Assembly: GCA_947503035.1 (NCBI GenBank) | Contig: CANNCD010000001.1 | Coordinates: 1-64,000 of the forward strand | Direction of reading: 5' to 3' | DNA from: an uncultured Halocynthiibacter sp. | GTDB taxonomy: Bacteria; Pseudomonadota; Alphaproteobacteria; Rhodobacterales; Rhodobacteraceae | DNA: 64,000 nt | The notes under the pieces: generated by a model | Databases searched by the model: none | What the model saw: the letters and a program-made list of their open reading frames with translations, nothing else | Told to the model about the DNA's origin: nothing | Shown: positions 54,722 through 64,000 of the stretch, piece after piece | Layout: each line of letters opens with the position of its first letter | Position numbering within the stretch: position 1 is the first letter of the stretch | Translations under genes and position numbers: made by a program

Positions 54722-56674
54722 TCATCCAGCGCGATTCATTCTGTTGTCGATCAGATCGTCCACTACGGACGGATCGGCAAGGGTTGAGGTATCGCCAAGC
54801 GCGCCGAAATCATCCTCGGCGATTTTACGTAGAATACGACGCATGATTTTGCCGGACCGTGTCTTGGGCAGGCCAGGGGCCCACTGAAGCAGGTCAGGTT
54901 TCGCGATCGGACCGATTTCCGAACGCACCCAAGTCTCGAGCTCTTTGCGAAGCGCGTCGCTTGGCTCTTCGCCATTCATGAGCGTCACATAGGCATAGAT
55001 GCCTTGGCCCTTGATATCATGCGGATAACCAACAACCGCGGCCTCGGCGACCTTTTCGTGGGCGACCAATGCGCTTTCGACTTCGGCGGTGCCCATGCGG
55101 TGACCAGATACGTTGATCACGTCGTCCACACGACCCGTGATCCAGTAATACCCATCCGCGTCGCGACGACAGCCATCGCCCGAGAAATAGTAGCCCTTGT
55201 AGTCAGAGAAATAGGTTTTCTCGAACCGTTCGTGGTCACCGTAAACGGTGCGCATTTGGCCGGGCCAGCTGTCCTTAAGGCAGAGAACGCCCTCGGCCTC
55301 TACGTCGTGGATTTCTGCGCCGGATGTGGGATCAAGCAACACGGGCTGGACGCCAAAGAATGGCAATGTCGCCGAGCCCGGTTTGGTCGCCGTTGCCCCC
55401 GGAAGTGGGGTCAACAGGTGCCCGCCGGTTTCGGTTTGCCACCAGGTGTCAACGATGGGGCAGGTGCCTTTGCCGACGACGTCATTGTACCAATTCCATG
55501 CCTCGGGGTTGATCGGTTCCCCCACGGTGCCCAGCAATTTCAACGACGATAGGTCGTATTTTTCGACGTGCTCGGTGCCCTGCGCCATAAGTGCACGAAT
55601 GGCGGTGGGGGCGGTGTAGAACTGGTTCACCTTGTGCTTTTCACAGACGGCCCAGAACCGGCCCGCATCGGGATAGGTCGGCACGCCTTCGAACATCAAC
55701 GTTGTCGCGCCATTGGCAAGGGGGCCATAGACAATATAGCTGTGGCCCGTGACCCAGCCCACATCGGCGGTACACCAGAAAATGTCGCCCTCGTGGTAAT
55801 CGAACACGTATTGGTGCGTCATCGAGGCGTACACGAGATAGCCGCCGGTGGAATGCACCACGCCCTTGGGCATACCGGTTGAACCGGATGTATAGAGGAT
55901 AAACAGTGGGTCTTCGGCGTTCATTTCGACGGGTTCAAACGTCGCGGCCACGCCAATTTTGAGCGCGTTATAATCAAAATCACGCCCGTCGGTCCATGCC
56001 GTTTCGCCGCCAGTGCGTTTCACCACCAACATTTTGGTGTCGCCGGTGACCTGTTCGAACGCCAGATCCGCGTTCTTTTTTAACGCCGTCGCACGACCGC
56101 CACGGGGGGCTTCGTCGGCGGTGATCACGACCTTGGCCTCACAGCCATTGATCCGCGCGGCAAGCGCCTCGGGCGAAAAGCCCGCGAAAACGATGGAATG
56201 GATTGCGCCGATCCGCGTACAGGCCAGCATCGCATAGGCGGCCTCGGGGATCATTGGCATATACAGAACAACGCGGTCGCCCTTGGTCACGCCCAAGTCG
56301 GCAAGGACGTTGGACATCCGGCAGGTTTCATCATGAAGCTGTTGGTATGTAATGTGCTGCGCGGTTTCGTTCACGTCATCCGGTTCAAAGATGATCGCCG
56401 TCTGATCGGCGCGCGTTGCAAGGTGGCGGTCGATACAGTTCGCCGAGACGTTCAAGGTGCCGTCCTCGAACCATTTGATATCGACGTTGCCGAATTCATA
56501 GCTGGTGGATTTCACCTTGGTATAGGGTTTGATCCAATCTATGCGCTGCCCATGTTCGCGCCAGAACCCCTCGGGGTCCTTGATGGATGCGGCGTACATC
56601 TTGTCATAGGTTGCCTTGTCAGCAAAGGCGTTGGCGGTGAATTCCGCGCTTGGCGCATATGTCGTGTCGGTCAT
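54722..56674 (-). CDS. acs: Acetyl-CoA synthetase
   Basis: A 650-residue AMP-forming ligase that activates acetate. [18 protein letters not shown] is the phosphate loop, [16 protein letters not shown] and WWQTETGG follow, and the C-terminal [11 protein letters not shown] holds the regulatory acetylation Lys. The start at 56674 gives the expected N-terminus; longer frames upstream lack a family match. It lies downstream of the Liv-type operon with about 110 bases between, possibly under the same control. Confidence 0.96.
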   Translation of the reverse strand: MTDTTYAPSAEFTANAFADKATYDKMYAASIKDPEGFWREHGQRIDWIKPYTKVKSTSYEFGNVDIKWFEDGTLNVSANCIDRHLATRADQTAIIFEPDDVNETAQHITYQQLHDETCRMSNVLADLGVTKGDRVVLYMPMIPEAAYAMLACTRIGAIHSIVFAGFSPEALAARINGCEAKVVITADEAPRGGRATALKKNADLAFEQVTGDTKMLVVKRTGGETAWTDGRDFDYNALKIGVAATFEPVEMNAEDPLFILYTSGSTGMPKGVVHSTGGYLVYASMTHQYVFDYHEGDIFWCTADVGWVTGHSYIVYGPLANGATTLMFEGVPTYPDAGRFWAVCEKHKVNQFYTAPTAIRALMAQGTEHVEKYDLSSLKLLGTVGEPINPEAWNWYNDVVGKGTCPIVDTWWQTETGGHLLTPLPGATATKPGSATLPFFGVQPVLLDPTSGAEIHDVEAEGVLCLKDSWPGQMRTVYGDHERFEKTYFSDYKGYYFSGDGCRRDADGYYWITGRVDDVINVSGHRMGTAEVESALVAHEKVAEAAVVGYPHDIKGQGIYAYVTLMNGEEPSDALRKELETWVRSEIGPIAKPDLLQWAPGLPKTRSGKIMRRILRKIAEDDFGALGDTSTLADPSVVDDLIDNRMNRAG

Positions 56675-56783
56675 GTCTTGTCTTTCTCCCATACGAACGG
56701 CGTTCGCATTTCTCCTGATCTCAGAGTAGGATGGCCAACGTGGGCTGTCGACCATCCCCTTGCAATGAGCGGATATATTTTGG

Positions 56784-57518
56784 CTAGATCGCCAAATATT
56801 CAGCACGAAGTGTCTCATTCTCGAGAACCTCTTGTGCTGTGCCGTCGAACACCACCTGACCGGTATCAAGGATCACCGCGCGATCCGCCAGTTCGAGCGC
56901 ACGAATGGCGTTTTGTTCAACGATCACGGTCGTAATGCCCTGTTCCTTAATGATATTCAGGGTTTTCTCGATTTCATCCACGATCACCGGCGCAAGGCCT
57001 TCGTAGGGTTCATCAAGCAGCAACACCTTAATATCACGGGCAAGGGCACGCGCGATGGCAAGCATCTGTTGTTCGCCACCCGAAAGCGTCACGCCCTCTT
57101 GTTTGCGGCGTTCCCCAAGACGTGGGAACAGGTCATAGATACGTTCCAAGGACCAACCAACGGGCTCTACGATCTGGGCCAGTTGAAGGTTCTCTTCGAC
57201 GGTCAGACCCGGAATGATGCGGCGATCCTCGGGGACCAAGGCCATGCCGGCCACGGCTGCCTCGTGCGATGACATCGTGTGAAGATGCTGGTGGTCCAGC
57301 CACACTTCGCCCTTGGTTGCCATCGGTTCGTCCAGCCGTGCGATGGCGCGCAGCGTCGACGTTTTACCGGCACCGTTGCGCCCCAAAAGGGCAAGGATTT
57401 CGCCCTCGTGGACGTTAAACGACACGCCCTGCACGATATAGCTTTCGCCATAATAGGCGTGCAGATCCCAAACGGAAAAATACGCGGGTGCCGAAGCGGT
57501 TTTTGCAAGTGCACTCAT
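56784..57518 (-). CDS. livF: Branched-chain-type ABC transporter ATPase, LivF-like
   Basis: A 244-residue ATPase. Walker [10 protein letters not shown], the [15 protein letters not shown] signature, Walker B VLLLDEP and the YEGLAP segment mark LivF. The N-terminal [23 protein letters not shown]-like region is standard. Last of the five transporter genes, 9 bases after livG. Confidence 0.93.
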   Translation of the reverse strand: MSALAKTASAPAYFSVWDLHAYYGESYIVQGVSFNVHEGEILALLGRNGAGKTSTLRAIARLDEPMATKGEVWLDHQHLHTMSSHEAAVAGMALVPEDRRIIPGLTVEENLQLAQIVEPVGWSLERIYDLFPRLGERRKQEGVTLSGGEQQMLAIARALARDIKVLLLDEPYEGLAPVIVDEIEKTLNIIKEQGITTVIVEQNAIRALELADRAVILDTGQVVFDGTAQEVLENETLRAEYLAI

Positions 57519-57527
57519 GATAATCTC

Positions 57528-58286
57528 CTAGTCGTGGGCTTGGCCAAGGTAGGCTTCTTGAACCTTGGGGTGGCCTTTGATGTTTTCGGGGGTGTCTTCG
57601 ACCAAAGGCGTGCCTTGGGCCAAAACGGTGATGCGTTCCGCCAGCGAAAACACAACGTGCATGTCGTGTTCAATGATCGCCATGGTGATGTCGCGTTTCT
57701 CTTTGATCTCTTTCAAAAGATCGATGGTGTTGTTGGTGTCGGCCCGCGCCATGCCCGCCGTTGGTTCATCGAGCAACAACAGCTTCGGGTCCTGCACCAG
57801 ACACATCGCCATTTCCAAACGACGCTTGTCTCCACGCGACAGGGACGAGGCCTGCATGTTGCGTTTCTCAAGCATGTTCACGTCGGCCAGCATCTGTTCC
57901 GCCTTTTCGCGGATATCCGTGTGGCTGGCCACCGAACCATAGCCATTCAGCGCAAAGGCACCGTCACGTTTCGCAAAACACGGGATCATCACGTTTTCCA
58001 TCACGTCCAGATCGCCGAAAATCTCGGGGGTCTGGAACACGCGAGAGATGCCCATTTGGTTGATGTCATGCGGCGTACGTCCCAGCACGGACTGACCGTC
58101 GAACAACACACTTCCGCTGTCTGGGATCAATTTACCGACCAACACATTCAGCAGAGTGGATTTACCGGCCCCGTTTGGGCCGATAATCGCGTGGACGGTG
58201 TTTTCTTCGACGTTAAGGTTCACATCACCCAGCGCCTGAAGGCCGCCGAACCGTTTCCCTACGTCTTTTACTTCTAGAATACCCAT
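57528..58286 (-). CDS. livG: Branched-chain-type ABC transporter ATPase, LivG-like
   Basis: A 252-residue ATPase. GPNGAGKSTLLNVL is Walker A, the variant signature LSRGDKRRLEMAM replaces the usual LSGGQ with LSRGD, and LLLLDEPTAGMA is Walker B. The LSRGD variant is known in Liv-like systems of this group that serve carboxylates or amides. It follows livM by 14 bases. Confidence 0.92.
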   Translation of the reverse strand: MGILEVKDVGKRFGGLQALGDVNLNVEENTVHAIIGPNGAGKSTLLNVLVGKLIPDSGSVLFDGQSVLGRTPHDINQMGISRVFQTPEIFGDLDVMENVMIPCFAKRDGAFALNGYGSVASHTDIREKAEQMLADVNMLEKRNMQASSLSRGDKRRLEMAMCLVQDPKLLLLDEPTAGMARADTNNTIDLLKEIKEKRDITMAIIEHDMHVVFSLAERITVLAQGTPLVEDTPENIKGHPKVQEAYLGQAHD

Positions 58287-58300
58287 TTTCGTATCCCTTT

Positions 58301-59494
58301 CTATTCGGACGCATCAGGCGTTTTGGGTTCATCTTTCTTCTTGCGCGACAGGGCTTTGGCAATGCGTTGGCCCCCTTCGACAAGACCACCAGGCAGGAAG
58401 GTCACAACCAGCATGAACAAAAGCCCAAGCGTGAGGTGCCAGCCTTTGCCCACAAACGGGTGGACGATGGTGACAAGCAGATCTTCGAGCCCATCCGGCA
58501 TAATGGCGAACCATGTGTGCAGGATGTTGTCGTTGATCTTGGAGAAGATGTTCTCGAAATACTTGATGAAACCCGCACCAAGGACAGGGCCAAGCAGGGT
58601 GCCCGCACCGCCAAGGATGGTCATCAGAACGATCTCGCCTGACGCGGTCCACTGCATGCGTTCCGCACCGGCCAATGGGTCCATGGACGCCATCAAACCA
58701 CCGGCCAAACCGGCATACATGCCCGAGATCACAAACGCCGCAAGGGTGTAAGGACGGGTGGACAGACCGGTATAGTTCATCCGGTGTTGGTTGGATTTCA
58801 CCGCACGCAACATCAGACCAAAAGGTGAGCGGAAGATACGCACCGACACATAGAACGCGGCCAGCATGATCAGCGCACAGACATAGAAGCCGATGTTGAA
58901 CTGAAACGCCCATGCGCCAAGGTCGAGGGTGAAGGTTTCACGCATCTCTAGGCCAAACAGGTTGGTCACAGGGGGGTTGCCGTTTTCCGCCACGGACACA
59001 CCCAAAACCCGAGGGTCATCAAGCGTGATCTGAAGGCCGGTCTCACCATTGGTGATCGGCGTCAGAACCGAATAGGCAAGGTTGAACGACATCTGTGCGA
59101 AAGCCAGCGTCAGGATCGAGAAGTAAATCCCAGAGCGACGCAGCGAAACATACCCGATCACAAGGGCAAAGAGACCCGCGATGATCACCGACAGGATGAT
59201 CGCTGGAATGATGTTCATGGACAGAAGTTTGAACATCCAAACCGCCGAATACGAACCCACACCCAAAAACGCCGCGTGGCCAAAGGAAAGGTAACCCGTG
59301 AGACCAAACAGAATGTTGAACCCGATGGCAAGAATGCCAAAGATAACAAAGCGCTGCATCAAATCGGGATAGCCCGCGTTGAACTGCGCCAAGGCGCTAT
59401 CGGTGGGAAAGGGGTTAAGGATAAACGGAGCAAGCAATGTCATAGCCGCCACGATGATGAATAGTGTCGTGTCTTTTTTGTTCAAGCCGAACAT
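58301..59494 (-). CDS. livM: Branched-chain-type ABC transporter permease, LivM-like
   Basis: A 397-residue membrane protein with about nine helices. [25 protein letters not shown] is the LivM hallmark, and the C-terminal half carries [22 protein letters not shown] long periplasmic loop in the middle and a charged tail ([12 protein letters not shown]) make it longer than E. coli LivM in the aligned core. Follows livH by 3 bases. Confidence 0.92.
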   Translation of the reverse strand: MFGLNKKDTTLFIIVAAMTLLAPFILNPFPTDSALAQFNAGYPDLMQRFVIFGILAIGFNILFGLTGYLSFGHAAFLGVGSYSAVWMFKLLSMNIIPAIILSVIIAGLFALVIGYVSLRRSGIYFSILTLAFAQMSFNLAYSVLTPITNGETGLQITLDDPRVLGVSVAENGNPPVTNLFGLEMRETFTLDLGAWAFQFNIGFYVCALIMLAAFYVSVRIFRSPFGLMLRAVKSNQHRMNYTGLSTRPYTLAAFVISGMYAGLAGGLMASMDPLAGAERMQWTASGEIVLMTILGGAGTLLGPVLGAGFIKYFENIFSKINDNILHTWFAIMPDGLEDLLVTIVHPFVGKGWHLTLGLLFMLVVTFLPGGLVEGGQRIAKALSRKKKDEPKTPDASE

Positions 59495-59497
59495 AGG

Positions 59498-60526
59498 TTA
59501 GTCCTCCATCACGCCTTTGCGACCCATCAGGCCACGAGGCCGCGTGAGTAGAATGAGAATTGCCACCACATAAATGATGATTTGGTCGATGCCGGGGATC
59601 AGTTCCTTGATCACGTTCATGGACGCGATGGATTCAAGAATACCCAACATAAAGCCCGCGAGAACGGCGCCAGGAAGGCTGCCCATACCGCCGACAACAA
59701 CCACAACAAACGACAGCACAAGGAAATCCATGCCCATGTGGTAGTTCGGTGAGTTGATCGGCGCATACATCACACCCGCAAGGCCAGCGACGGCCGCCGC
59801 GATGCCGAACATGATGGTGAACTTTTTGTCGATATTGATGCCAAGCAGACCAACTGTTTCGCGATCGGCCATACCGGCACGCACCACAAGACCAAAGGTC
59901 GTGAACTGAAGGAAGGCAAAGACCGCGCCGATGATGGCTGCAGAAAAGCCAAAGTACACAAGGCGCCAGTACGGATAGGCAAGGGACGTATCAAGCCCAA
60001 GCAGAGGGCCGAAATCAAAGGAGCCTTTGAACACATCTGGGGCAGGGGTCGGGATCGGGTTCGCGCCGTAATAGGCTTTGACGATTTCTTGGACAACAAT
60101 CGCCAAACCAAAGGTCACAAGGATCTGATCCGCATGGGGGCGTTTGTAGAAATGTTTGATCAACCCGCGTTCCATAACGAAACCCACAACGATCATGATC
60201 GGAATGGCAAACAGGATCGCCAATGGCACAGACCAGTCGATCATCGCCGCGCCAACCTCTGGGCCAAACCATGATTCTACGTATGGGGTTTTCACCTTGG
60301 CCGGATTGCCGAGAAAGTCGGTCTTTGTTGGGTCAACCGTTTCAAAAGACCAGTTAAACAGGCGCTGAACCGTCACGGCGACAAAGGCCCCAACCATGAA
60401 CAACGCACCATGTGCAAAGTTAACGACACCCAAGGTGCCAAAGATAAGCGTTAGTCCCAAAGCAATCAGCGCATATGCCGAACCTTTGTCTAAGCCGTTG
60501 AGAATTTGTAATAGGATCGCGTCCAT
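59498..60526 (-). CDS. livH: Branched-chain-type ABC transporter permease, LivH-like
   Basis: A 342-residue membrane protein with about eight helices. LNGLDKGSAYALIALGLTLIFGTLGVVNFAHGALFM is the LivH signature, and VVVGGMGSLPGAVLAGFMLG lies in the second half. A soluble insertion at residues 55-85 (SFETVDPTKTDFLGNPAKVK) is longer than in E. coli LivH. It follows the binding-protein gene by about 100 bases. Confidence 0.92.
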   Translation of the reverse strand: MDAILLQILNGLDKGSAYALIALGLTLIFGTLGVVNFAHGALFMVGAFVAVTVQRLFNWSFETVDPTKTDFLGNPAKVKTPYVESWFGPEVGAAMIDWSVPLAILFAIPIMIVVGFVMERGLIKHFYKRPHADQILVTFGLAIVVQEIVKAYYGANPIPTPAPDVFKGSFDFGPLLGLDTSLAYPYWRLVYFGFSAAIIGAVFAFLQFTTFGLVVRAGMADRETVGLLGINIDKKFTIMFGIAAAVAGLAGVMYAPINSPNYHMGMDFLVLSFVVVVVGGMGSLPGAVLAGFMLGILESIASMNVIKELIPGIDQIIIYVVAILILLTRPRGLMGRKGVMED

Positions 60527-60624
60527 CGGTCCCCACCCGTTAGGTTAATTTTGGCCACAAGAGTGGCGTAATCTGGCCGCACGATTGTGCGACCAGAAGG
60601 ATTTTTCGTTTAGTTTTAAGTGGC

Positions 60625-61971
60625 TTATGCGCCTGGGTTACATGTACCCAATGCACCACCCGCAAACATGGGGTGATCCGGTGCATACATAACCTGATCA
60701 ACAGGCGTAACTTCGACAACTTCAAGAAGATCGAATTCGGATGTTGGGTTTTCTTTACCGCGCACAACCAGAACGTCTTTAAAGCACTGGTGATCGTCTG
60801 CACGGTACAATGTTTTACCATTGCCCAGACCGTCGAACTCATAACCTTCGAGCGCTTCTGCGATGCCACATGGGTTAAATGTGCCTGCACGTTGTGCCGC
60901 ATCTGCGTATAGAAGGGTCTGACAATATACGGTGTGTGCCGCCTGTGAGGGTGGGAAGCCGTATTTCGTACCAAAGGATTTAACAAACGCTTTGGATGCT
61001 TCGTCCTGTAGGGACCAGTGCCAGTTGGTTGAGCCAAGAATACCCTTAACGTTTTCACCCGCACCGCGCGCCATAAGACGAGAGAACAGAGGTACAACGA
61101 TTTCGAAGTTCTTGTTGTTGATGACTTTTTCACGCAGGCCGAATTGAACGGCATTTGTAAGAGAGTTCACCATGTTACCGCCGTAGTGGTTCAGAACCAA
61201 AACATCGGCGCCAGAGTTCAACACAGGGGCGATATAGGACGAGAAGTCAGTAGAGGCGAGCGGTGTGCGCACCTTGTTGACTGTGTTCCAACCCATGGCC
61301 TCGGTGGCCGCAGCGATGGACTCCTCTTGGGTCCAACCCCAAGTATAGTCCGCCGTAAGGTGATAGGCATTCCGGTCATTGCCGTAACGGGCCTCAAGCA
61401 CAGGTGCCAAAGCAGCCGCAGACATGTAACCGTTAAAGAAGTGACGGAAACCGTTGGCTTTTTTGTCTTTACCTGTTGTGTCGTTAGAGTGGGTCAGACC
61501 CGCCATAAAGATCACGCCGGCCTCTTGGCAGAGACCCTGAACCGCAATCGCAACACCAGAAGAAGAGCCGCCAGTGATCATCACTGCGCCGTCTTTTTCG
61601 ATCATGGATTTCGCAGAGGCACGCGCCGCGTCAGATTTCGTCTGCGTGTCGCCTGTTACGTATTCAACCTTTTTGCCAAGGATACCGTTACCGGTCAGCT
61701 CTTTGGATGAGAACGTGTTCATCATACCGCCGTCGCCGCCACCATTGAGGTGCTCAACAGCAAGTTCGTACGCACGAAGTTCGTCCGCACCCTCGTCCGC
61801 ATAGGGACCAGATTGTGGAACGTTAAAGCCAAGCGTGACAGAGCTGCCCGTTGGTTCGTTCGTATAGGCCGCAGCCGAGCTGGCAGTAAAGATCGTTGGC
61901 GCGGCAAAGCCCGCCCCTGCGATCGCACTGGTTTTCAGCATGCCACGACGTGTGAAATTAGAATTAGACAT
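60625..61971 (-). CDS. Liv-type ABC transporter substrate-binding protein, Tat-exported
   Basis: A 448-residue type I periplasmic binding protein. A twin-arginine signal peptide is visible (TRRGMLKTSAIAG, then a cut near SSAAAY), so it is exported folded. VTLGFNVPQSGPYADEGADELRAYELAVEHLNGG is the ligand-domain start. It belongs to the LivK/amide-binding group; the ligand is unknown. Its position beside acs and an acyl-CoA-type regulator suggests a short-chain carboxylate or amide rather than leucine, but this is inference. Confidence 0.88.
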   Translation of the reverse strand: MSNSNFTRRGMLKTSAIAGAGFAAPTIFTASSAAAYTNEPTGSSVTLGFNVPQSGPYADEGADELRAYELAVEHLNGGGDGGMMNTFSSKELTGNGILGKKVEYVTGDTQTKSDAARASAKSMIEKDGAVMITGGSSSGVAIAVQGLCQEAGVIFMAGLTHSNDTTGKDKKANGFRHFFNGYMSAAALAPVLEARYGNDRNAYHLTADYTWGWTQEESIAAATEAMGWNTVNKVRTPLASTDFSSYIAPVLNSGADVLVLNHYGGNMVNSLTNAVQFGLREKVINNKNFEIVVPLFSRLMARGAGENVKGILGSTNWHWSLQDEASKAFVKSFGTKYGFPPSQAAHTVYCQTLLYADAAQRAGTFNPCGIAEALEGYEFDGLGNGKTLYRADDHQCFKDVLVVRGKENPTSEFDLLEVVEVTPVDQVMYAPDHPMFAGGALGTCNPGA

Positions 61972-62189
61972 TAATTCCTCCCGATTTGTGATTACGTGAC
62001 TGACCTCCTCCGCCAGTCGCGCATACTCGTTTACAGAGTGGGTCCAGTATCAGGGGGACTCTGATAATTTCGCAACAAATGCTTTTAAACAAAGAATAAT
62101 TTTGTAAAGTTATGTACGGGTTGTTAATCTGTTCAGTAAACTAATTATCGCGCAACCGCAGAAACCATGTGAATCCAAAGGAAAAAATT

Positions 62190-63494
62190 ATGCCGTCGCA
62201 AGTGTTAACAGGGGGACGAATTCGCGAACGGCGCACCGCGCTGGGCATGAAACAGGCCGATTTGGCGCGGGCCGTCGGGATTTCTGCGCCCTATTTGAAT
62301 TTGATCGAACACAATAAACGCAAGATCGGCGGGAAACTGTTGATTGAGCTGGCCCGTGCCTTGCGCGTTGACATGACCACTTTGACCGAAGGGGCGGGCG
62401 CCAGCGTCTTGGCTGGGCTTCGGGATGCGGCGTCCACCTTTGCGGAGCAGGATGCGGAACTGGCGCGGATTGATGATTTTGTCGCCCGGTTTCCCGGCTG
62501 GGCCGCCGTCCTTGCCGAGAGTAAAACCCGATTGGATCGTTTGGAACGCTCCGTCGAAACGCTGACCGATCGTCTGACCCATGACCCCATGCTGTCGACG
62601 TCATTGCACGATGTTTTGTCGACGGTGACGGCGATCCGCTCTACGGCTTCGATCTTGGTCGAACCCGAGGACATCGACCCAAATTGGCAAAAGCGGTTTC
62701 AGGCCAATATCTATGAGGACGCGATCCGATTGGCCGAAAGCACCCAGTCCTTGGTGGCCCATTTGGATGATATGGAATCCCCAGATGCCAGCGCCAATAA
62801 CCCCCAAGAGGAAATGGACGCCTTTCTTAAGCGCCACGATTATCACTTTAATGACTTAGAGCATGGTCGTGTCGCGCCAGAAGAGATCGTCGCCGGTGAC
62901 AGTACCAAGATTTCGGATGCGGCGCGCGGTCTTATTCTTCGCCACCTGCGGCGTTATATATCTGATGCAGTTCTGGTGCCGCTTGCGGATGTTCGGACCG
63001 CGATTGCCGAGGTCGGTCTTAACCCTTCTGTGCTCGCGCAGCGCTTTGGGGTGGCTGCGCCGGTGATCCTGCGCCGAATCGCGTCGCTTCCGGCGGAAAT
63101 TATTGGCGCGGACGTGGGATTGGTGATTGCGGACGCTTCGGGGGCGTTAACGTTTCGGCGGGTCGCGACGGGGTTTCCGGTGCCGCTCTTTGGGGCGGGC
63201 TGCCCTCTTTGGCCCCTGTATCAGGCCGTGTCGCGCCCGATGATCCCGATTACCGCGGACATCGAAATCGCATCCCGCTCAAAGCATCGTTTTTTGGCGT
63301 ATGCCTTTGCAAACTTACGTCATGACGAAGGGTTCGACGGGCCGCATTCCGTCGAAAGCACCATGTTGATCCTTCCAGAATCTCTGGTTCCACTGACCTC
63401 ATCGACGCCGCAAACCGTTGGAATTACCTGTCGTATTTGCCCGCGCAACGATTGCGCCGCCCGCCGCGAAGGCTCTATATTATCGGAAACCTAG
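62190..63494 (+). CDS. XRE family regulator with short-chain acyl-CoA sensing-type C-terminus
   Basis: A 434-residue regulator. The N-terminal XRE helix-turn-helix (RIRERRTALGMKQADLARAVGISAPYLNLIEHNKRKIGG) is followed by a long domain ending in CRICPRNDCAARRE, the DUF2083 Cys pattern of the RamB/ScfR group that responds to acetyl- or propionyl-CoA state. ATG 62190 follows AAAGGA; a GTG at 62169 is the alternative. It is divergent from the Liv-type operon and acs, a likely target set. Confidence 0.85.
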   Translation: MPSQVLTGGRIRERRTALGMKQADLARAVGISAPYLNLIEHNKRKIGGKLLIELARALRVDMTTLTEGAGASVLAGLRDAASTFAEQDAELARIDDFVARFPGWAAVLAESKTRLDRLERSVETLTDRLTHDPMLSTSLHDVLSTVTAIRSTASILVEPEDIDPNWQKRFQANIYEDAIRLAESTQSLVAHLDDMESPDASANNPQEEMDAFLKRHDYHFNDLEHGRVAPEEIVAGDSTKISDAARGLILRHLRRYISDAVLVPLADVRTAIAEVGLNPSVLAQRFGVAAPVILRRIASLPAEIIGADVGLVIADASGALTFRRVATGFPVPLFGAGCPLWPLYQAVSRPMIPITADIEIASRSKHRFLAYAFANLRHDEGFDGPHSVESTMLILPESLVPLTSSTPQTVGITCRICPRNDCAARREGSILSET

Positions 63495-63593
63495 GTCGAA
63501 GTTGCTTTGACAAATGAGAGGTTACCGTGTCTAAATCTCGGTGCTGGCATCGCCAGCGCGCCAGGGGAGAGGCGGTTAAGGGAGAGTGATGTG

Positions 63594-63962
63594 ATGGACA
63601 AACATGTCCTACTGATCGAAGATGAACCAAATATTATCGAAGCGATACGGTTTATTCTGTCTCGTGATGGCTGGCGTGTGGAATGCCATTCCGATGGTCA
63701 AAGCGCCATGGAGGCCGTCCGCAAAAAGATGCCCCATGTCGTAATTTTGGACGTCATGCTGCCGAACCGCTCTGGTTACGATATTTTGTCGGACATGCGC
63801 GCTGATGGCGCAACCAAGGATCTTCCGGTTTTGATGTTGACCGCCCGCGGCCAAACCAAGGATCGCGAAATGGCGGAACGTCTGGGCGTGAGCAAATTCA
63901 TGACCAAGCCGTTCTCGAATGCCGAAGTATTGAAAACCATGCGCGAATTGGTCGACGCGTGA
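63594..63962 (+). CDS. Single-domain response regulator
   Basis: A 122-residue receiver domain without an output domain. The phospho-acceptor Asp is residue 53 (VILDVMLPN), the acidic pocket is D10-E11 and the conserved Lys is 105 (TKPFS). AAGGGAGA precedes the ATG at 63594. No partner histidine kinase is visible in the window. The stop codon overlaps the start of the next gene. Confidence 0.9.
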   Translation: MDKHVLLIEDEPNIIEAIRFILSRDGWRVECHSDGQSAMEAVRKKMPHVVILDVMLPNRSGYDILSDMRADGATKDLPVLMLTARGQTKDREMAERLGVSKFMTKPFSNAEVLKTMRELVDA

Positions 63963-64000
63963 AGGAACCATCCAATACCGTTTTCCTTGAGCGCAAGAGT
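63959..64000 (+). CDS. Unidentified protein, 5' part only
   Basis: GTG at 63959 overlaps the response-regulator stop (GTGA) and opens the frame MKEPSNTVFLERKS, which runs to the window end. Only 14 residues are visible. The FLERKS string resembles the start of a small roseobacter protein I have seen downstream of this regulator, but the fragment is too short for a call. Confidence 0.4.
   Translation, partial: MKEPSNTVFLERKS

Noticed and set aside
1-64000. CRISPR arrays, insertion sequences, prophage or toxin-antitoxin modules
   Set aside because: No regularly spaced repeats, transposase or integrase motifs, phage structural genes or typical toxin-antitoxin pairs were seen on either strand while reading the window.

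Overview
This window is a chromosomal segment of an alphaproteobacterium, almost certainly a marine Rhodobacterales (Roseobacter-group) member. The supporting signs are the cytochrome c oxidase order ctaC-ctaB-small ORF-ctaG-ctaE-SURF1-thrC-M16 peptidase, an NDUFA12-type Complex I accessory gene, an XRE regulator of the short-chain-acyl type beside a Liv-type ABC operon and acs, a Flp-like pilin fragment, and moderately high G+C. No rRNA, phage, insertion sequence or CRISPR array was seen. One tRNA, Leu(UAA), is present.

Region 1 (1-25.9 kb) is mostly core: pilin fragment, lytic transglycosylase, succinyl-CoA:3-ketoacid CoA-transferase (scoA/scoB), topA, dprA, tldD, the cytochrome oxidase/heme operon running into thrC, an M16 protease, a GNAT and an FAD-linked 2-hydroxyacid dehydrogenase. 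Then on the minus strand come mtnP-apt, ptsP, lysC, an alpha/beta hydrolase, a DUF1178 protein and a Nudix hydrolase.

Region 2 (about 26.1-46.4 kb) is accessory and is the biologically distinctive part: a tRNA-Leu and a DUF475 membrane protein, followed by a gene set that reads as an alginate-oligosaccharide catabolic locus. It holds an RraA-like aldolase-family gene with a GntR/FCD regulator, an SMP-30 lactonase, a KdgF cupin, an AlgQ/LplB/YtcP-type ABC importer with its own ATPase, a PL15 oligoalginate lyase whose catalytic residues are all in place, an SDR that fits DEH reductase, an MFS carrier, a 2,5-dioxovalerate-type aldehyde dehydrogenase, a complete TRAP transporter, a free-standing secreted carbohydrate-binding-module-like protein and an MhpD/FAH-family hydratase. 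The predicted route is oligoalginate uptake, PL15 release of unsaturated uronate, KdgF conversion to DEH and SDR reduction to KDG. No KDG kinase or KDPG aldolase lies in the window. The dioxovalerate dehydrogenase plus uncharacterised RraA-like and MhpD-like enzymes suggest an oxidative route to 2-oxoglutarate, or a route for saturated uronate ends. A direct-repeat element (ACAA, or TTGT on the other strand, recurring about every 10 bp) lies before every likely transcription unit of this locus. Strong hairpins follow both solute-binding-protein genes.

Region 3 (46.6-64 kb) returns to core functions: clpP-clpX, NDUFA12-mlaD-DUF2155, aat, accB-accC, a RutR-like TetR regulator with palindromic sites, a GNAT/FemAB-like protein, a 47-residue membrane peptide, acs, a Liv-type ABC operon with a Tat-exported binding protein, an XRE/short-chain acyl regulator and a single-domain response regulator. 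The window ends inside a gene overlapping the last one.
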